Source: DAOUJW01 sp034422115 (lineage in GTDB: Bacteria; Chloroflexota; Dehalococcoidia; Lucifugimonadales; UBA2985). From it: a stretch of DNA of 57,128 nucleotides. A model generated the notes under the pieces. That model saw only the letters and a list, made by a program, of their open reading frames with translations, ran no database searches and was not told the origin of the DNA. Position numbers and translations under genes: made by a program. The stretch covers positions 1 to 57,128 of the forward strand of contig DAOUJW010000012.1 in assembly GCA_034422115.1 (NCBI GenBank), written 5' to 3'. This document shows, piece after piece, positions 43,897-52,587 of this stretch. The number at the start of each line of letters is the position of its first letter. The first letter of the stretch is position 1.

Positions 43897-44517
43897 ATGA
43901 AGCTGTATCTCTCCTCCAACGGACTGGGTAATGAGGCCGATAAGCTGGTCTCTATGCTCCCGGATAACAAACGGGCAGCCGTGATATTCAATGCGCTGGA
44001 TTTCTCCGACGACACCGAGAGAAAGCAGGCGACCATCAACAGAGAGATTAACGCTCTCAACCAGATGGGGCTGGAGGCTGAGGAGCTTGATCTGCGCCTG
44101 TACTTTGAGAAACCTGAGCTTCTCAGGGAGAAGGCATCAGCCTATGGCTTGCTCTGGGTCATTGGCGGCAACACCTTTGTCCTGAGAAGGGCAATGGCCC
44201 AGAGCGGACTGGATAGATTCCTGGTGGACAACAGGGACAACGACTCATTTGTCTACGCCGGCTACAGCGCCGGGGTCTGCGTGCTGGCCCCTACTCTGAG
44301 AGGCATCGATCTTGTCGACGACCCGCACGAGGTCCCGGAAGGGTATCAGCGCCAGGTGATTTGGGATGGGGTGTCCCTGATCGATTACTGCATTGCCCCG
44401 CACTACAAATCAGACCACGAGGAGTCGGCGCGGATCGATATGGCAGTGGAGTACTTCATAGACAACAAGATGCCGTTCAAGGCCCTCCGTGACGGCGACG
44501 TCATAATCGTGGACTGA
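43897..44517 (+). CDS. Peptidase S51-type protein (PepE-like)
   Basis: 206 residues with the class I glutamine-amidotransferase-like fold of peptidase E. IGGNTFVLRRAM (near 88) and the nucleophile elbow YAGYSAGVCVLAPT (Ser124) are present, with CIAPHYKSDHEES holding the expected His169. PepE cleaves Asp-X dipeptides; the wider family includes cyanophycinase. Start ATG at 43897. The next gene begins 20 bases after its stop, so they are probably cotranscribed. Confidence 0.88.
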   Translation: MKLYLSSNGLGNEADKLVSMLPDNKRAAVIFNALDFSDDTERKQATINREINALNQMGLEAEELDLRLYFEKPELLREKASAYGLLWVIGGNTFVLRRAMAQSGLDRFLVDNRDNDSFVYAGYSAGVCVLAPTLRGIDLVDDPHEVPEGYQRQVIWDGVSLIDYCIAPHYKSDHEESARIDMAVEYFIDNKMPFKALRDGDVIIVD

Positions 44518-44537
44518 GGCTGGGGGACATACCTTTC

Positions 44538-45239
44538 ATGAACGGATCAGGCGAACCGGCAGAGAGCGGAGCAGACCGCCTGGGAAACCGCGCGGCTCAC
44601 AGGGCAGGGACGTTCCTGCTGCTTACGGCGGCTGCCACCTTGGTGATGGTCTACTCCCGCGTCGCCGCGGACGCCGACCAACCCACTCTGTTGGAGTCTC
44701 TGCGCGCTATTGAGGCCAACAAGGCCATGTACACCTTGACCGGCACTGCTCGGCTCATCTCCGGCCTTACGTTGATAGCCGCGGCCCTGTTCCTGTGGAG
44801 GACAGGGGGCCGGGAAGGGCTTGGCGCGCCCCTTGTCCCTCTGCTGTTTGCCACGTCGGGCCTGTACACGGCGGCATCGGGCGCGTGCGCCCTCGCGCTG
44901 GCCGCGGCCGCGCCTGGGGCCGTATCCCTGGACGCCGTTGGCTCCTCAACGGAGACCTGGGCCTTTCTGCGGTGGTTCACCGGCAAGGTGGGGTTCGCCG
45001 CCGCGGGCCTGGCGCTGGTGGCCGCGGCTCCGGTGCTGTGGAAGGCCGATGGCGCGTTAAAGCGTATTGCGCTGGCGTCTGTCATCACCGGCGTCGCGAT
45101 GCAGTTTATATGGGTAGACGCCGTAACCGTAATGCACCGAATCTCAGGTGTGGCCTTCTTCGTGTGGCTGGTAGTCATCGGCGTAATGCTGGTGAAGGGC
45201 AGGGCAGAGAGACGGCTCTGGATGACTCGCCTGTTGTAA
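44538..45239 (+). CDS. Multi-pass membrane protein of unknown function
   Basis: 233 residues with about six hydrophobic helices (for example GTFLLLTAAATLVMVYS, LISGLTLIAAALFLW, ISGVAFFVWLVVIGVMLV). No family motif is recognised. It lies between the peptidase and DNA polymerase IV genes on the same strand. Confidence 0.75.
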   Translation: MNGSGEPAESGADRLGNRAAHRAGTFLLLTAAATLVMVYSRVAADADQPTLLESLRAIEANKAMYTLTGTARLISGLTLIAAALFLWRTGGREGLGAPLVPLLFATSGLYTAASGACALALAAAAPGAVSLDAVGSSTETWAFLRWFTGKVGFAAAGLALVAAAPVLWKADGALKRIALASVITGVAMQFIWVDAVTVMHRISGVAFFVWLVVIGVMLVKGRAERRLWMTRLL

Positions 45240-45264
45240 AATAGCGTCTACAGGAGGTCCGCAC

Positions 45265-46350
45265 ATGCGGCAGATCATTCACGCCGATTTCGACGCCTTC
45301 TACGCCTCCGTGGAGCAGCTGGACAACCCCGACCTGCGCGGCCGGCCCGTGGTTGTGGGTGGCAGTCCTGAAGATAGAGGCGTGGTGGCTTCGGCGTCAT
45401 ACGAGGCGCGGCGATTCGGCGTCCGCTCGGCCATGCCCATGCGCACCGCCCTCAGGCTCTGCCCGGACGCCGTGAGAACGCCTGCCAACTTCAGCCGCTA
45501 CCGGGAGGTGTCCCGCCGGGTGAAGGCCATCTTTCGAGAGTACACGCCCCTGGTGGAGCCGCTATCCCTGGACGAGGCGTACCTGGACGTCACCGCGTTG
45601 GTTGCCGCCGGCCAATTAGCTGACGACATAGCATTGCAGCTCAAGAGGCGGGTCAAGGAAGAGCTAGGGCTTACCATTTCCGTGGGCGTCGCCACCAGCA
45701 AGTCTGTGGCCAAGATAGCCTCGGACTTTGACAAGCCGGACGGCTTCACGGTCGTTCCGCCGGGTACGGAGCGGGACTTCCTTGCGCCGTTGCCGGTGGG
45801 CCGCCTGTGGGGCGTGGGGCCCAAGACGGAGGAGCGTCTCAACGCCGAGGGAATCCACACCATCGGGGACTTGGCGTCGCAGACGGACGAGTGGTTTGCT
45901 CGCATGTTCGGCAGGACGGGCAGCCGCATACGTTCCCTCGCGCTGGGCGCGGACGACAGCGCGGTCGTGGTCGAGAGGGAAACGAAGTCGATAAGCTCGG
46001 AGAGCACCTTTACCCATGACACCGGCGACCGCGACGAGCTGATGGAGATGGTGAGCAGGCTGAGCCAGGACGTGGCGCGTGGGCTGAGTGAAAGCGCCCT
46101 GCGCGGCCGTACTGTGAAGATCAAGCTGCGGCTCGCGGACTTCACCACGCTGACCAGACAGAAGACCCTTTCGGAGCCGGTGGACTCCGCGGAGGAGATA
46201 GCGCGCACGGCCGGAACCCTGCTTGACGCGGCGCTGAGCCAGGAGAGAAAGTTCAGGCTGGTCGGAGTGGGTGTTTCGGGATTCGATGACCGCCGGGAAA
46301 AGCAAGTTCAGCCTGAGACGGTGCAGCTCAAACTGGCGGGCTTCCAATAG
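45265..46350 (+). CDS. dinB: DNA polymerase IV (Y family)
   Basis: 361 residues. Catalytic acids lie in IHADFDAFYASVEQ (Asp8) and LSLDEAYLDVT (Asp104, Glu105); the helix-hairpin-helix and little-finger domains follow (ETKSISSESTFTHD). This is translesion synthesis at stalled forks. GGAGGT precedes the ATG, and TAAAAT (45237-45242) upstream is a possible -10. No LexA box is recognised. The C-terminus (KQVQPETVQLKLAGFQ) does not look like a typical QLSLF-type clamp-binding motif. Confidence 0.94.
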   Translation: MRQIIHADFDAFYASVEQLDNPDLRGRPVVVGGSPEDRGVVASASYEARRFGVRSAMPMRTALRLCPDAVRTPANFSRYREVSRRVKAIFREYTPLVEPLSLDEAYLDVTALVAAGQLADDIALQLKRRVKEELGLTISVGVATSKSVAKIASDFDKPDGFTVVPPGTERDFLAPLPVGRLWGVGPKTEERLNAEGIHTIGDLASQTDEWFARMFGRTGSRIRSLALGADDSAVVVERETKSISSESTFTHDTGDRDELMEMVSRLSQDVARGLSESALRGRTVKIKLRLADFTTLTRQKTLSEPVDSAEEIARTAGTLLDAALSQERKFRLVGVGVSGFDDRREKQVQPETVQLKLAGFQ

Positions 46351-46417
46351 AGGAGAGAGCCTGGAAGAGACGGGCTGACGGCGGGCCTGGGCCGGCTTCT
46401 CACTGCATCCGGTGGCG

Positions 46418-46632
46418 GGTATTCTCGGGGCATGTTGGTATTGCCAATGCTCCTAGGGAGCCGCCATATCATGCCCGCTCATGGTGAGCCTGTCGAACCA
46501 TTTGAGCAGGCATACCACAGCCTCGAGGCTCCCGCTCATACCCTTCGACAAGCTCAGGGTGAGCGGGAAATAAGGTGTATCAGTACATATCTGTTATGCC
46601 GATAAGGAACACCAACCTGTATAAAGAATACC
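46418..46632. repeat. MITE-like element, copy 4
   Basis: Left end GGTATTCTCGGGGCATGTTG and right end ACCAACCTGTATAAAGAATA. Its reverse complement matches copy 2 almost base for base across more than 200 positions, including TCGGCATAACAGA. It fills much of the 480-base gap before the betaine transport operon. Confidence 0.85.
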
Positions 46633-46649
46633 CGTCCCTATACCCGTTG

Positions 46650-46679
46650 TTGACCTGGGCAGGGAACAATTGGTAAAGT
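46650..46679 (+). promoter_or_regulatory. Promoter of the complete betaine-type ABC operon
   Basis: TTGACC (46650-46655), an 18-base spacer and TAAAGT (46674-46679) preceded by TGG, an extended -10. It begins 17 bases after MITE copy 4 and leaves a leader of about 150 bases. Confidence 0.55.
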
Positions 46680-46830
46680 GGCAGGGTCAAGACAACAGGT
46701 TGGGGCCTACACGCGTCTGATTGAGCCGGGTAAAACCGGGACGCGCCTGCCCCAACTCCTCGCATTTGGTGTTCTTCCCTCCAAACCGATCCACAAGAGA
46801 CTTTGGCATTGGGCCACGACCAGAGGTTGA

Positions 46831-48087
46831 ATGAGCAAGGGTAAGCCAATGGAAAGCAGCTCAGCCAGCGCTTCAGAGCCGGTCGGTGAATCAGGTGCCG
46901 GCTTAACGCTTGAGTGCCGGAACCTGTGGAAGGTGTATGGGGACGGCGCTCGGGAGATTGCCGACTCCGTAGACACCGCCCTGACCAGGGAGGAGGTGCT
47001 GGCCCAGACTGGCTGCGTTCTAGCAGTCAAGGACGTCTCCTTCAACGTACGCGAGGGGGAGACCTTTGTCATCATGGGTCTGTCCGGCAGCGGAAAGTCA
47101 ACCCTGGTCCGTTGTCTGGGCCGTCTCATAGAGCCCACGCGCGGAGAGGTCTACATTGACGGCGAAGACCTGCTCGCAATGAACAAGCAGCAGCTGCGGG
47201 ACATTCGCCGCCACAAGATGGGCATGGTCTTCCAGCACTTTGGCAACTTCCCCCACAAGCGGGTCCTGGACAATGTGGTCTACGGCCTCCAGATACAGGG
47301 CATTGACAAGGCCACCCAATATAATCGGGCCGCCGAGGTCATTGAGATGGTGGGGCTTTCGGGGTGGGAGGCTCGATATCCCCACGAGCTGAGCGGCGGA
47401 ATGCAGCAGCGAGTTGGCCTGGCCCGCGCCCTCGCCGTCGACCCGGAGATTCTCCTCTTCGATGAGCCGTTCAGCGCCCTGGATCCCCTCATTCGGCGAG
47501 AGATGCAGGACCAGCTGATCGGGCTGCAGCAGCTGGTCCAGAAAACAATGGTTTTCATCACCCACGACTTCCTGGAGGCCCTCAAGGTCGGGGACCGTGT
47601 GGCAATAATGAAGGACGGCGAGTTTGTTCAGACGGGCACGCCGGAGGAGCTGGTCTCCAACCCCATTAACGACTACGTGCGGGACTTCACCCGTGACGTG
47701 CCCCGCTCCAAGGTGCTCACGGCGCGTTCCGTCATGACCCCGCCCCGCGTCTACGCCACGGCAGACGAGGGACTTGACGACCTGGTGAACAGGCTGGCCG
47801 CCCAGGGGTGCGAATGCGCGGTGGTGGTCGACGGGCAGGAGAGCTTCGTCGGAACGGTGCAACTGGCGGACGTTCCCGATAATCCGGCGGCGCAATCCAG
47901 CGTCGCCTCCGTAATGCGGGACTCCTGCGGCATCGTGGAGCCTGGCGCCCGCCTTGAGCAGCTGATCCCTCTCGCCGTCAACGGGGACGCCCCCATCGCC
48001 GTCCTGGACAACGGCCGGTGCGTTGGCACCATCAGCCGGGAGGCGGCAATGGCCGCCCTCGTCGGCGACGATGGTGTAGCGACGTGA
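46831..48087 (+). CDS. proV: Betaine/proline-type ABC ATPase with CBS pair
   Basis: 418 residues. Walker A GLSGSGKST (about 90), Q-loop region GMVFQHFGNFPHKRVLDN, signature LSGGMQQRVGLARAL and Walker B ILLFDEPFSALDPLIRREMQ, all typical of ProV/OpuAA. The C-terminal 130 residues hold two CBS motifs (VMTPPRVYATADEGLDDLV and APIAVLDNGRCVGTISREAA), the ionic-strength or nucleotide sensor of osmoregulated transporters. GTGA overlap with the permease gene. It could also energise the orphan permease at 20068, a conjecture. Confidence 0.92.
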   Translation: MSKGKPMESSSASASEPVGESGAGLTLECRNLWKVYGDGAREIADSVDTALTREEVLAQTGCVLAVKDVSFNVREGETFVIMGLSGSGKSTLVRCLGRLIEPTRGEVYIDGEDLLAMNKQQLRDIRRHKMGMVFQHFGNFPHKRVLDNVVYGLQIQGIDKATQYNRAAEVIEMVGLSGWEARYPHELSGGMQQRVGLARALAVDPEILLFDEPFSALDPLIRREMQDQLIGLQQLVQKTMVFITHDFLEALKVGDRVAIMKDGEFVQTGTPEELVSNPINDYVRDFTRDVPRSKVLTARSVMTPPRVYATADEGLDDLVNRLAAQGCECAVVVDGQESFVGTVQLADVPDNPAAQSSVASVMRDSCGIVEPGARLEQLIPLAVNGDAPIAVLDNGRCVGTISREAAMAALVGDDGVAT

Positions 48088-50072
48088 TCCGCACGGAGGC
48101 CCTTCCGCTTCAACCCGTCCGGGAGCGCAGGTACAAGGCCATCCTGTGGACAGCCATTGCCATTGCCGCGTATGTCCTGGCCTATACCCTGGCGACCACC
48201 AACGCAAACACCGAGTTCGGAGACTGGCCGAAGAGCTGGGAGCCTCCCATCCAGGAGCCCATAGACAGCTTCTTTGAGTGGTTCGGCGACACCCTCGCGT
48301 GGCTCTTCAACCCGGTCTCCACCGTAATTGACGCGGGCCTTGCCGGGCTGGACGGGTTTCTGCTCTGGCTCCCCTGGCCCGTTGTCGTTGTGACGGTCTC
48401 TATGTTGGGGCTGAGGCTCGGCGGCGGGCGGCTGGGGCTGCTGAGTGGCGCGGCCGCCCTGTTCGTCGGACTCATCGGGTACTGGGAATCCGCGATGCTC
48501 ACCCTGAGCGTAGTGGGCGTTTCGGTCGTCTTTGCCGTCGCAATCGGCGTGCCGATTGGCGTACTCGCCGCCTTCAGCAACCGCTTCGAGGCGGCCGCCC
48601 GCCCGGTTCTCGACACCATGCAGGTCCTGCCCGCCTTCGTTTACCTGATACCCGCCCTCGTCCTGTTTGGAGTGAGCGGCACTCAGGGCGTCTTTCTCAC
48701 GGTGGTCTACTCCATCCCGCCCGTCATCAGGCTCACCAACCTGGGAGTCCGCCAGGTGCCCCAAGCCGCTCTGGAGACGGCCCACTCCCACGGCTCCACG
48801 ACGCTCCAGACGCTGTTCCAGGTGCAGCTGCCACTGGCAAAGAGCTCAATCATGATGGGCGTAAACCAGACGATAATGATGGCGGTTGCAATGGTGATAA
48901 TTACCGCTTTTGTGGGTGTGGATGGACTTGGCAGGGACGTATGGCTGTCTCTGAGGGAGGTGGACGCAGGGGACGGCCTGGAGAGCGGCATAGCGATTGT
49001 GCTACTGGCCGTCATCCTGGACAGGTTCAGCTACGCCCTCGCCAGGTCCGGTCCAAACTCCACTACGTCAGTCCTCTCCACCGACCCGCGGGCCGGGGAG
49101 TCTGGCGGCCTGGGCCTTCAGAACATGGCCGCCCGCTACGCGCTGCCCATTGCGGGCGCAGTCCTCATAGCCGCGCTGCTGGTGCTTGGCGTCCTGGTCG
49201 AGTCCCTGAGAGACTTCCCGGACGCCCTGACTTTCTCTATGGCGGAGCAGGTCAATGGGGTCTTCGACTGGATGGCCGTCAACCTTCACTTCATCACAAG
49301 CTGGATACGGGACAGCCTGTTCAGGGAGCTTGGCTACTCGCCCTTCTACACGCTGCTCCGTTGGCTCCCCTGGCCGGCGTTGATGGTCATAGCGGCGGTG
49401 TTGGCATACTTCACTGCCGGGTGGCGCGTGGCGCTCCTCGCGGTGGCCGGGCTGACCTTCGCCGGTGTTGGCGGAGTGTGGGACGTGACAATGGACACCC
49501 TGAGCCAGGTGATGACCGCGGCGCTCTTCACGGTGGTGGTCGGCATTGGGCTGGGGGTTCTCGCATCCCAGAGCAGGGCCTTCGAGTCGGTTCTGCGTCC
49601 CTTCCTGGATACCATGCAGACCATGCCCATATTCGTCTACCTGATACCGGTCATCATGCTCTGGGGTATCGGGCCCCTGGTAGGCATCATAGCCACGGCG
49701 GTGTACGCGCTGCCTCCGGTGGTCCGCATGACCAGCCTTGGCATCAAGGAAGTTCCGGCGCAGGTGATAGAGACGGCCCAGTGCCACGGCTCGACGGGCC
49801 TTCAGACCATGCTCCAGGTCAAGATGCCCCTGGCCTTCCCGACCATAATGATGGGCGTCAACCAGACCATAATCATGGTGCTGGCGATGGTGATCATCGC
49901 CGGAATGGTGGGCGGCAGGGGCCTGGGGCAGGAGGTGTTTGTTAACTCCATATATCTCAAGATTGGCGAAGGGCTGATTGCCGGTATGACCATTGTGTTC
50001 ATGGCAATGGTTCTGGACCGCATGACCCAGGGCAGGAGAGGCTCTGAGATACCATTGGGGGCGCTGAGGTAG
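48084..50072 (+). CDS. proW: Fused double betaine-type ABC permease
   Basis: 662 residues from the GTG at 48084, which overlaps the ATPase stop codon by four bases. Two complete ProW-like permease units are fused: unit one to about 330, unit two from about 350. Each has an EAA loop (ALETAHSHGSTTLQTLFQVQ and VIETAQCHGSTGLQTMLQVK) and a TMQ-FVYLIP segment. Most homologues form homodimers from single units; here one chain supplies both halves. The 317 bases that follow hold a MITE copy before the binding-protein gene. Confidence 0.9.
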   Translation: MIRTEALPLQPVRERRYKAILWTAIAIAAYVLAYTLATTNANTEFGDWPKSWEPPIQEPIDSFFEWFGDTLAWLFNPVSTVIDAGLAGLDGFLLWLPWPVVVVTVSMLGLRLGGGRLGLLSGAAALFVGLIGYWESAMLTLSVVGVSVVFAVAIGVPIGVLAAFSNRFEAAARPVLDTMQVLPAFVYLIPALVLFGVSGTQGVFLTVVYSIPPVIRLTNLGVRQVPQAALETAHSHGSTTLQTLFQVQLPLAKSSIMMGVNQTIMMAVAMVIITAFVGVDGLGRDVWLSLREVDAGDGLESGIAIVLLAVILDRFSYALARSGPNSTTSVLSTDPRAGESGGLGLQNMAARYALPIAGAVLIAALLVLGVLVESLRDFPDALTFSMAEQVNGVFDWMAVNLHFITSWIRDSLFRELGYSPFYTLLRWLPWPALMVIAAVLAYFTAGWRVALLAVAGLTFAGVGGVWDVTMDTLSQVMTAALFTVVVGIGLGVLASQSRAFESVLRPFLDTMQTMPIFVYLIPVIMLWGIGPLVGIIATAVYALPPVVRMTSLGIKEVPAQVIETAQCHGSTGLQTMLQVKMPLAFPTIMMGVNQTIIMVLAMVIIAGMVGGRGLGQEVFVNSIYLKIGEGLIAGMTIVFMAMVLDRMTQGRRGSEIPLGALR

Positions 50073-50091
50073 AAGGCGTTGAGCACAAAGC

Positions 50092-50283
50092 GATACTCTC
50101 TCAGGCGTTGGTTATGGTGAACGACACCGCTCATACTGAGCTTGTCGAAGTATGAGCGGGCATACAACAGCCGTGAGGCTTCCGCTCACACCCTTCGACA
50201 AGCTCAGGGTGAGCGGGAAGCGGGGTGTATCAGTGCATGTCTGTTGTGGCGAGTAGGAATACCAACACATATAGAGAATACCC
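50092..50283. repeat. MITE-like element, copy 5, inside the ABC operon
   Basis: The right end CCAACACATATAGAGAATAC is identical to copy 2; the left end (TACTCTCTCAGGCGTTGG) is more decayed. It separates the permease and binding-protein genes of one transport system. Confidence 0.7.
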
Positions 50284-50318
50284 ACAAAGCCGCCGTTAAG
50301 CGCAGATGGGCGTTTTTA

Positions 50319-50327
50319 TGGTAGTAT
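50319..50327 (+). promoter_or_regulatory. Extended -10 promoter of the binding-protein gene
   Basis: TGGTAGTAT (TGn then TAGTAT), 36 bases past MITE copy 5 and 63 before the start codon. Confidence 0.35.
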
Positions 50328-50389
50328 AGAGCCTTGCTGCAATCCGTGAGGATTGTCAAACGCACTCCTAAGCGCAGAAGGGAGAGAGA

Positions 50390-51379
50390 ATGAAAGCAGT
50401 CAAGAATAGATGGATAGGTGTCGCGATGGCGGCGGTGCTGGCTGTGACGCTGGTATCCGGGCTGGCCTGCGAGGAGGAAGAGGAGGCTCCCAAAGGCCCC
50501 GTGTACCTTGTCGACCAGGACTGGGACGGCCAGCTGGTCACCACGGCGGTAGCGCAGATCCTGCTGGAGCAGGAGATGGGCTACATGGTCGAGACCAAGT
50601 TCGCGCCCGCGGACTCGGCGCCCCTCTTCATCGGCCTTGAATCGGGCGAGTTCCACTTTGTCTGCTGCAACTGGCCCTCCTACAGCGCGGAGCTCCTGGA
50701 TGAATACGTGAACACCGGAGACGCCCCGGTGCAGCGCGTGGGGCCGGTGGGCATAGTGGGTGAGACGGGCTGGTACGTTCCCTCCTACGTCATCAACGGC
50801 GACGCCGACCGCGGCATTGAGGCCGTCGCGCCAAACCTCCGCACCGTTAGCGACCTGAACCAGTACAAGGACGTGTTTGCGACGAGCGATACTGGCGCAA
50901 AGGGCAGACTCCTGGAGTTCACCCCGGCGTGGGACACGCAGCCCGAGAAGCGGCTTGAGGCCTTTGGCGCCGAGTTCGAGCCTGTGTTCGCAGGGTCAGA
51001 GGGCGCGGCTCTCGCTGAGATCGACGCCGCCTTCGAGAGGGGAGACCCCGTCCTCACGTACCTGTGGGAGCCTCACTGGGCGCACGCCAAGTACAACCTG
51101 GTGCAGATCGAGATGCCTGAGTGGACCTCGGACTGCTACCCCGACGGAGACAACTTCAACTGCGGCTTCCCAACCGACGAGGTCGCCAAGCTGGCTTGGC
51201 CGGGTTTCCAGGACGAGTTCCCGGAGGCATACGATTTCCTGGCCACGTTCCGGATGACCAACGAGCAGCAGAACGAGATGGTTCTCAACCTCACGGAGAA
51301 CGACCTCACACCGCGCCAGGCCGCCCAAGAGTGGGTTGACGCCAACGAGTCGGTCTGGAGCGCCTGGATCCCTGGCTAG
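50390..51379 (+). CDS. proX: Betaine-type ABC substrate-binding lipoprotein
   Basis: 329 residues with signal and lipobox TLVSGLACEEE, then an OpuAC-type periplasmic-binding fold: VDQDWDGQLVTTAVAQILL at the start, VCCNWPSYSAELLDEY, and VLTYLWEPHWAHAKYNLVQ. The Trp and Tyr residues fit an aromatic cage for a quaternary amine. AGGGAGAGAGA precedes the ATG. It is the likely partner of the ATPase and fused permease upstream. Confidence 0.9.
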   Translation: MKAVKNRWIGVAMAAVLAVTLVSGLACEEEEEAPKGPVYLVDQDWDGQLVTTAVAQILLEQEMGYMVETKFAPADSAPLFIGLESGEFHFVCCNWPSYSAELLDEYVNTGDAPVQRVGPVGIVGETGWYVPSYVINGDADRGIEAVAPNLRTVSDLNQYKDVFATSDTGAKGRLLEFTPAWDTQPEKRLEAFGAEFEPVFAGSEGAALAEIDAAFERGDPVLTYLWEPHWAHAKYNLVQIEMPEWTSDCYPDGDNFNCGFPTDEVAKLAWPGFQDEFPEAYDFLATFRMTNEQQNEMVLNLTENDLTPRQAAQEWVDANESVWSAWIPG

Positions 51380-51402
51380 AAGTCCCGCCTAACTGGCTAA
51401 AT

Positions 51403-51445
51403 GACCGGGAAAGGAGGTAACTCCCTTCCCGGTCGGCTTTTTCTT
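51403..51445 (+). terminator. Rho-independent terminator of the betaine-type operon
   Basis: GACCGGGAAAGGAG pairs with CTCCCTTCCCGGTC around a short loop, followed by GGCTTTTTCTT. It lies 24 bases after the binding-protein stop. Confidence 0.85.
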
Positions 51446-51461
51446 GGGCTGATTCAGGCCG

Positions 51462-52205
51462 TCATAATTTCCGAGCCACGGCCACCAGCCGGCGCGCGTT
51501 CAGGCCGTACTCGCTGCCGTCAAGGCCGCCGAAGAGCTTTACGTCTCCGAACCCGGCGTCAACCAGCCTGTCCCTCAGCTCCTGGCCGGAGTAGACGGTA
51601 TGCTCGAACCGGAATGTGGTGGCCTTATCATTTTCGATGACGGTCCATTGATTCCTGAGGCGAGTCCAGTCCTCGCATACCTCACGCCGCTCGACGAGCA
51701 GCCTGCCGTCTGCTAACTCTTCGGAAGAAGTTGGCAGGAATCCCCTGGCCAGCACCTCCTTGCTCATGAGTTCCATGACAAGTGCGCCTCCCTCGCGGAG
51801 GCTCTGGTGAATGTTCCGCAGAACCGCAAGATCGTCGTTCTTGTCCTCGAAGTAACCGAATGACGTGAATATGTTGATGACCAGGTCGAATGTCTCCGGA
51901 CGAATGAAGTGGCGCATGTCGTCTTGCACCCACTCAACATCGACGCTCTCCGCCTGGGCTAGACCCATAGCCTTTTGCAGGAGGGAGGAAGAGAGGTCCA
52001 AGCCGGTAACACGGAACCTCTCCTTTGCAAGCGCTACGGAATTACGGCCCGGCCCGCAGCCAAGGTCCAGGACATCACCATCCACCAGGTTCACAAGGTT
52101 TAGAATTCCCGCTACTTCATCCTTCGCGGCTTCAAACTTCCTCTCAGAAAACATAAACGGAAACAGCGTATTCCAGAAACTCTCGTCCTCAAACCACTCC
52201 GTCAT
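51462..52205 (-). CDS. SAM-dependent methyltransferase (class I)
   Basis: 247 residues. Motif I VLDLGCGPGRNSVAL (about 45-59), the acidic end of strand two GLDLSSSLL, and VEWVQDDMRHF for the adenine region; the C-terminal part has FRFEHTVYSGQELRDRLVDAGF. The fold is a Methyltransf_11/25-type Rossmann methyltransferase for a small molecule; substrate unknown. GGAGG lies seven bases before the ATG. A terminator-like hairpin and a small ORF lie immediately upstream on the same strand. Confidence 0.88.
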   Translation of the reverse strand: MTEWFEDESFWNTLFPFMFSERKFEAAKDEVAGILNLVNLVDGDVLDLGCGPGRNSVALAKERFRVTGLDLSSSLLQKAMGLAQAESVDVEWVQDDMRHFIRPETFDLVINIFTSFGYFEDKNDDLAVLRNIHQSLREGGALVMELMSKEVLARGFLPTSSEELADGRLLVERREVCEDWTRLRNQWTVIENDKATTFRFEHTVYSGQELRDRLVDAGFGDVKLFGGLDGSEYGLNARRLVAVARKL

Positions 52206-52254
52206 TTGTACCCTCCTGATTCACCCATAAACAGACCGTTCAGTGTCCCCTTCT

Positions 52255-52288
52255 AAACCAAAAGAGCCTCCCGTTTCGGGGAGGCTCT
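52255..52288 (-). terminator. Strong hairpin ahead of the methyltransferase gene
   Basis: AGAGCCTCCC and GGGAGGCTCT form a 10-bp stem with a six-base loop; on the minus strand it is followed by TTTTGGTTT. It ends the small unit below, or attenuates read-through into the methyltransferase. Confidence 0.65.
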
Positions 52289-52311
52289 CGGAACTGCAAG
52301 TGGCCGAGTAG

Positions 52312-52389
52312 CTACGTTCTCCCCGATAACGGGCAGATGTGCATATCCACTACTACGCAGACCAGACCGGGATTGGCTAATGAATTCAT
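52312..52389 (-). CDS. Candidate 25-residue small ORF
   Basis: The ATG at 52389 has GAGGTGA eight bases upstream. The product starts MNSLANPGLV and continues with a CVVVDMHIC segment before ending PLSGRT. A promoter (52419-52448) and a terminator (52255-52288) bracket it, making a transcript of about 155 bases. It could be a leader peptide, a secreted or modified peptide, or non-coding RNA with a chance ORF. No known family is recognised. Confidence 0.3.
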   Translation of the reverse strand: MNSLANPGLVCVVVDMHICPLSGRT

Positions 52390-52418
52390 GATCGGTTTCA
52401 CCTCTTCTGCTTCGCCGA

Positions 52419-52448
52419 AGTCTATCACGCATCGGTGCAGGTGGGCAA
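52419..52448 (-). promoter_or_regulatory. Promoter of the small unit
   Basis: On the minus strand TTGCCC (52448-52443), an 18-base spacer and TAGACT (52424-52419) preceded by TGA, an extended -10. Confidence 0.4.
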
Positions 52449-52526
52449 CGCACTAGCGCATTCGACTTGCCCAAGGTGGTGAGGCGCGGTATGTGAGGTG
52501 ACCCGGGCGGCGCTTGCTGCGTATTG

Positions 52527-52555
52527 TTGACCTCCTGAGCGCCCTTACCTATAAT
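52527..52555 (+). promoter_or_regulatory. Promoter of the sterol-reductase-like gene
   Basis: TTGACC (52527-52532), a 17-base spacer and a perfect TATAAT (52550-52555), 32 bases before the ATG. One of the best promoters in the window. Confidence 0.7.
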
Positions 52556-52587
52556 TACCTCGTAAACGGAGGTATGGAAGTTCGGTC

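Noticed and set aside
52253..52474. 73-codon minus-strand open frame
   Set aside because: It starts upstream of the likely transcript start and runs through the terminator hairpin; the 25-codon frame fits the signals better.
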